A stretch of DNA of 64,000 nucleotides from Emydura subglobosa (taxonomy: Eukaryota; Chordata; Testudines; Chelidae): contig ML680086.1 in assembly GCA_007922225.1 (NCBI GenBank), forward strand, positions 12,314,540 to 12,378,539, given 5' to 3'. A program made the position numbers and the translations under genes. Below the pieces are notes generated by a model that worked only from the letters and a program-made list of their open reading frames with translations, was not told the DNA's origin and searched no databases. How positions within the stretch are numbered: the stretch's first letter is position 1; each line of letters opens with the position of its first letter. Below are positions 59,949 to 64,000 of the stretch, in pieces.

Positions 59949-60469
59949 TTTAAATATTACATTTGAGTTCTTTTTATTTGCCTTCTGGTTTCTGAGCTTT
60001 AGGGTGCACTTGGGTAATATTTTCAAGCTTTTCTCCACAACCTTGAGGGCCAGATTTTTTTTTTTTTTTTTGTTAAATTAAAGCTGAGATTCTCCTGTAA
60101 GCACATGACTCCAGGAGCTGGAGCTATAAGAAAAGCACACCAACTGTCCTAAGACTTGTAATAAAATCTTGAGACTTGGCAACTGTGTCCAGGCTGGGGC
60201 ACAACACATGCTGTTTTCTAAAAGGGCCAGTCATTTCTTCTGAACATTTAGGTGCTTAGGAAAACACTGTTGGATTAAAAATCATGTTTTAAGAACTGTT
60301 ACAAATAACTCTCTGAAACTAGATCCTGCAAATAGCTCCATGGAGACAGCCTGATGCATCCCCACAGGGTCAATGGGGCTCAGCACAGGGACATTGCTAC
60401 GTGCAGGCAGATCTCTCTTACATGGTGTTAATGTTTATTTAATATTTAAGCTACTCACATTTATTTTAA
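57811..60469. other. Unassigned stretch with simple repeats
   Basis: No gene recognised. A tRNA-like B-box in reverse (GGATTTGAACCC at 58572) may mark a decayed SINE. A (TA)12 tract after an A13 run lies at 59914-59950, and a T17 run at 60055-60071. 58990-59350 is repeat-free and listed as a possible conserved segment. Confidence 0.4.
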
Positions 60470-60545
60470 ATAGTGTCCCAAGGCATGCCAGGGATTTATA
60501 GTCAAGAAAGCAGGGCTGTGCTCTGAAGAGTTTAAAATCTAAGGC
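60470..60545 (+). repeat. MIR/CORE-SINE class tail fragment
   Basis: CAGGGCTGTGCTCTGAAGAGTTTAAAATCTAAG corresponds to the GAGTTTAAAATCTAAA segment in the copy at 43100. Confidence 0.5.
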
Positions 60546-61339
60546 CGTAATTTTCAAGAGTGGTCAGTGGTTTAGGTGGCTGCAGTTATCAGGCAGCCCT
60601 TTTGGAAATATGGCTGCATATGCAGAACAAAGAGTCATATACAACTCACGATTATTTTCCATTCCCTTGTTTCTATATTTTTAAAGTTCTTCCCATCCTG
60701 GTTCTGCCTAACCTGTCACTTACTTTTATCATCTTTTGCTTTTTAGTCATTTAAGTCACACCCATTTGATTTGATTGTAGTTATTCCCAATGTTCATTTT
60801 TAACCCTTTCATATTTTCATTCACACTTTTAAACTTTTCTTAGTTTCCTTTTTTCCCCTCAGCTTGGGCCATGAAAATCTAGTTTGCCAATCAATTTTAC
60901 TTTCCAACTGTCCTATACGAACACAATGTTTCACTGTGTTTCACACACTAAAAGGGAATATTTATTTTTATTTAAAGAAATACTGAATACATTTCATTTC
61001 TTTTAAAAAATCCAGACCATGTTTCAATTGGTCCCAAACTTTGTAGAAGTTTTTTAGACAAAGACTAAACTTTGGAATACATTTGACTTAATCTTTTTAA
61101 TCAAGCCCCATGTGTCTCCTGCTGTGCTTATTTGGCAAATAAAGTTTACACTGCATTTGTGGGACTAATGATTTGCTATAGTACAACAGATGAATGTGTA
61201 AAGTCATGTATGCAAATCATTATTTTAAATCACGTATATCTATTAAAAAAGCCTTTCAATTTACTTTTTGTTGCAAATAACAGAAGTCTAACAGCAACAT
61301 GCAGCTTTGAAAAACACTAACATACTGATTAAAAAAACT
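60546..61339. other. T-rich unassigned stretch
   Basis: No gene recognised. The 61xxx part is AT-rich. Confidence 0.4.
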
Positions 61340-61410
61340 CACCTGTTGTAAATTGGCATAACTCCTTTGATTTCAGTAGAGCTACAGCAATTTATGTCAG
61401 CTGAAGATTT
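61340..61410. repeat. Fold-back element (GTAAATTGGCATA type)
   Basis: CACCTGTTGTAAATTGGCATAACTCC pairs with GAGCTACAGCAATTTATGTCAGCTG around TTTGATTTCAGTA. Same family as 2128 and 29331. Confidence 0.65.
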
Positions 61411-61418
61411 ATCCCATA

Positions 61419-61545
61419 GGGCCTAATACTACATCTTTTACTTACCTGAGTAATCTATGCTCCTGCTAGTAGTCCCATTGAAGTCAAGGAGGCTACTTGT
61501 TCATATAAAGGCTAGTCACATGTGTAACAGTTGCAGGACCAAGTC
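61419..61545. repeat. Fold-back element (AGTCCCATTGAAGTCAA type)
   Basis: Left arm with ACTTACCTGAGTAATCTATGCTCC, a TAGTCCCATTGAAGTCAAGG centre, and a right arm with CTAGTCACATGTGTAACAG. The outer words GGGCCTAATACT and GCAGGACCAAGTC face each other. It follows the previous element by 8 bases. Confidence 0.65.
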
Positions 61546-63082
61546 TTTTTTAATTATTAGAGAAATGAGCACACACATAAACAGGCCTTTTTCATGGCGG
61601 GGAACAGCTAATCTTCCAAGGCTTATCTACCACGAGGGATATGTGATGAAGTGACTTTCTACCCCAGTTGTCTCAAGCTAGAGTCTGTTTAGTTGCACTG
61701 ATATAGGTTTGGAATAAGTCAATTGACTTAAAGACCTACATCATGTAGATGAGACTACTGTAGCTGAAGTATTGCTTAACTGTTGGTATCATACTCACCA
61801 GTATAAACAAGGAAACTGGCCTTTTCTTGCTTGTGGGAAGGAAAGAATCTGTTGCTTCACATTAGTCTCTAGAGTTTTATTTTAGCCACTTAGGAATTCT
61901 AACGCATGTAGAAGCATATAGGAATCTTCCTTTCGGTGCCACTATGTGTGGAAACTGTTTTATATAGGAAAGTACTAAGAAGGAACTGGAGGCATTGGCC
62001 CATCCAGAGCCTTTCTGGGGCTACCTACTTCTGGAGAAGAGGCATCTAGTATACTGTGTAGAGCAGATTGGCATGTGTGAGAAAACCATTTTGCCTTACC
62101 AGGTGCTTAAAAAGGGAGGGGGGGGAGCATGTGTTTTGTATTTTAGGGTTTTTTCCCCTCTGTAATTGTAGATTGAATTCACCCCAGTACAAAGGATGAG
62201 CACAAGGCCTATAAATCACTTTGGTCCTCAAAATAGAGCTTAAGAGGTACACAGACTAACAAATCAAACTATCTCAATAAATGGCTTTGTTTCTAGAACA
62301 TTATGCTAGATTAGAGCAGTTCTGTGTTTAATGAGTCCACCTAATGGGTGACAGGTATGGTATTTTGTTTTGTCCTTTTCTCTCCATTAGCAACAGCCCC
62401 AAGCTATTTACTTGTGTTTTAGTAACCCAGATGAAATTGTTAGATGTCCCTGTGTCTCCTGCTGTGCTTAATTTCAAACTTTATGGAGGCATAATAAATC
62501 ATCCTGAACGTCTGGGTTATTTGTTCATGTATATAATGCATCTTTTCCCTCCTTTCCTGAAATGCAGCTAACCCCATGTTGGAACACAACAGCTGCTGTT
62601 GCAAAGCACAGAGCAGTGCTATGCAGCATTCCAAGACAGGAAGTGAAGAAGCATATCTGATATAACAAACTGGAGAGGGAATTTTAGGCAGCGTTTAATG
62701 ACCAAAATTGGAATTTGGCCTGAGCAATAGTGCTAATTCCCTTTCATAAAAAGGGTCATAAGATTTTTTCCTGACTACCAACAGTTGGGATTTCAATTTT
62801 ATGTCTGATAACTCCAAAACAAAGGGTGTCTGGTACTTGTGCTGAACAAACATCATAGCCCTGCCCTGGACACAGAAATGTCATCTTAAAATCAAGAAGA
62901 ATTTCCCCTTGTTTCTCTCTAACTGTTACAGCCACTTACAAAGCTCAAATGGTGATACCACAGAAAATATTGTAGGGTTATTGTAGGATTCTCTGAGTGC
63001 TGAAGTGATGGCGCTTTTTAAAGAAAAATAATGAACACCAAAGCATCTGTTTATAAAGCAGAATGACATGAACTTTACAGAG
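61546..63082. other. Unassigned non-coding stretch
   Basis: No gene or repeat recognised. A run of 10 G lies at about 62118-62127. Confidence 0.4.
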
Positions 63083-63240
63083 ATAAGGTGGGTGAGATAA
63101 TATCTTTTATTGGGCCAACTTTGGTTGGTGAGAGAGACCGGCTTTCGAACCTATCTGTGTAAGCTTGAAAGCTTGTCCAATAAAATATATTACCTTGCCC
63201 ACCTTGTGTCTCTCATATCCTGGGACCAACATGGCTTAAC
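63083..63240. repeat. Dispersed fold-back repeat
   Basis: AAGGTGGGTGAGATAATATCTTTTATTGGGCCAACTT pairs with TTGTCCAATAAAATATATTACCTTGCCCACCTTG, with a GAAAGCTTG centre. The last part (TCTCATATCCTGGGACCAACATGGC) is a typical ending of this widespread sauropsid repeat. A partial copy is at 1091-1180. Confidence 0.7.
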
Positions 63241-63322
63241 GACACTACATGTTGTAACCTTGAGAAGTGATGAGCACCCATAACTCCTGTGGAATCAAAC
63301 ACCCAGATAGATACAAGAAGAG

Positions 63323-63345
63323 AAAAAAATAAAATAAAATAAAAT
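63323..63345 (+). repeat. (AAAAT)n short tandem repeat
   Basis: Three clean AAAAT units preceded by A7T. Possibly the tail of an old retroposed sequence. Confidence 0.9.
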
Positions 63346-63689
63346 GGAGGTATGGCAAGCATAGTATCCTAAATTTCAAGGAAAATTAAATACATTAATT
63401 GTGCAATGAATATGGTTTTAAACCTAAGTGGTAGTAAAGACTGAACGGAACTAAGGATTTGGTTGCAGCTGTTTTCCTGTGGAAGGTTTCCTGAAGTCCT
63501 TGTTTGAAGGGTGCAGACAAAGAGGTCACTTGGACTGGCCTACCTTGAGAAGGAACAGGGAAACTATATGCTTCAGGTAATCACCATTTCAGATTTCTTT
63601 GAGGTGTTCCCTAGATCTGTCAGCAGCATGACTTCTAGTTTCCCTTGGTGTGAGTTGCTGGATATTTCCTGCAATGAACAGCCATTCAC
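63346..63689. other. Unassigned interval before CR1
   Basis: No gene recognised. The 78-codon frame at 63511-63747 runs across the CR1 boundary in a different phase from ORF1 and is not real. Confidence 0.45.
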
Positions 63690-63958
63690 ATCACTGGATA
63701 AAGGAGTTGGAAGCGCAAGTGGTGTTCTCATCCATTCTCCCTGTTGAAGAAAAAGGCCCAGGTAGGGACCATCGCATTGCAGAAGTAAATGCGTGGTTAC
63801 GCAGGTGGTGTCGGAGAGAGGGCTTTGGATTCTTCGATCATGGGATGTGCTTCCAGGAAGAAGGATTACTAGGAAGAGACGGGATTCACCTAACGAAGAG
63901 AGGGAAGAGTATCTTTGCGGACAGGCTGGCTAACCTAGTGAGGAGGGCTTTAAACTAG
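63690..63958 (+). pseudogene. CR1 ORF1 C-terminal esterase domain, 5'-truncated
   Basis: About 88 codons ending in a stop at 63956-63958, read through IKELEAQVVFSSILPV, NAWLRRWCRREGFGFFDHG and LLGRDGIHLTKRG to LANLVRRALN. This is the end of the SGNH-type esterase domain of CR1 ORF1. The GRDGIHLT block carries the aspartate and histidine of the family's catalytic triad; the serine-bearing block is missing by truncation. The part kept has no internal stop. Codons upstream of about 63690 are flanking DNA. Confidence 0.9.
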
Positions 63959-64000
63959 GTTTGATGGGGGATGGAGACCTAAGCCCGAAGGTAAGTGGGG
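63690..64000 (+). mobile_element. CR1 LINE, plus strand, running off the window
   Basis: The element starts abruptly near 63690 within ORF1, covers its 3' end, and continues through the ORF1-ORF2 spacer (AACTAGGTTTGATGGGGG, then CCGAAGGTAAGTGGGG) to the last base. ORF2 should follow outside the window. This is a longer copy than the others because it reaches back into ORF1. Confidence 0.9.

Noticed and set aside
59926..59950. (TA)n as a functional site
   Set aside because: A plain microsatellite next to an A run, common in such DNA.
1..64000. CRISPR array, bacterial operon or viral genome
   Set aside because: No regularly spaced repeats, no ribosome-binding-site gene rows, and intronic/intergenic vertebrate repeat content throughout.

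Overview
The window looks like a piece of vertebrate nuclear genome, most likely from a turtle or another non-avian sauropsid. The reasons are many CR1-type LINE fragments, MIR/CORE-SINE copies, tRNA-like SINEs, hAT-type transposons with miniature relatives, and many short fold-back elements centred on a near-palindrome read as ATTGACTTCAAT or ATTGAAGTCAAT. The species assignment is inference from repeat content. I found no convincing exon of a host protein-coding gene, no rRNA gene and no true tRNA gene. All long reading frames with recognisable protein similarity belong to transposable elements, so the window is probably intergenic or a large intron.

Layout. 1-16 kb: single-copy-looking DNA with a dispersed retroelement (1249-1480), a tRNA-like SINE (3590), MIR-class copies (4.8, 7.06, 8.2, 9.66 kb), a local ~119 bp duplication (7005 and 8152), a folded SINE (11.83 kb) and an unusual degenerate block (13.69-14.80 kb). 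16.38-18.69 kb: a 5'-truncated CR1 on the minus strand, with reverse transcriptase broken by frameshifts. 19-28 kb: mostly unassigned DNA with MIR fragments and one poly-A insertion. 28.44-29.09 kb: an old CR1 remnant. 31.7-41.5 kb: several TIR-type miniature elements, a MIR inserted in a MIR (38.2-38.6 kb), and a stack in which a small hAT-like element with an 8-bp target duplication (7 of 8 bases match) sits in a SINE (40.6-41.5 kb).

48.75-52.77 kb: the most informative locus, a roughly 4-kb hAT transposon on the plus strand. It has a BED zinc-finger exon, a probable intron, a catalytic exon and a C-terminal dimerisation region. Its coding region was later split by a 616-bp LTR-like insertion (51053-51668) with TG...CA ends and a perfect 4-bp duplication. 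53.28-54.43 kb: two CR1 pieces on the minus strand, joined by loss of the reverse-transcriptase centre; the 3' piece keeps a 240-codon open frame. 55-63 kb: unassigned DNA with short repeats. From about 63.69 kb the 3' end of CR1 ORF1 (esterase domain) runs rightward off the window, so ORF2 should lie just outside.

The elements do not form a functional pathway. What the window records is the order of insertions. No undescribed host system could be supported; the best leads are the nested insertions, the fold-back family and a few repeat-free stretches that may be conserved regulatory DNA.
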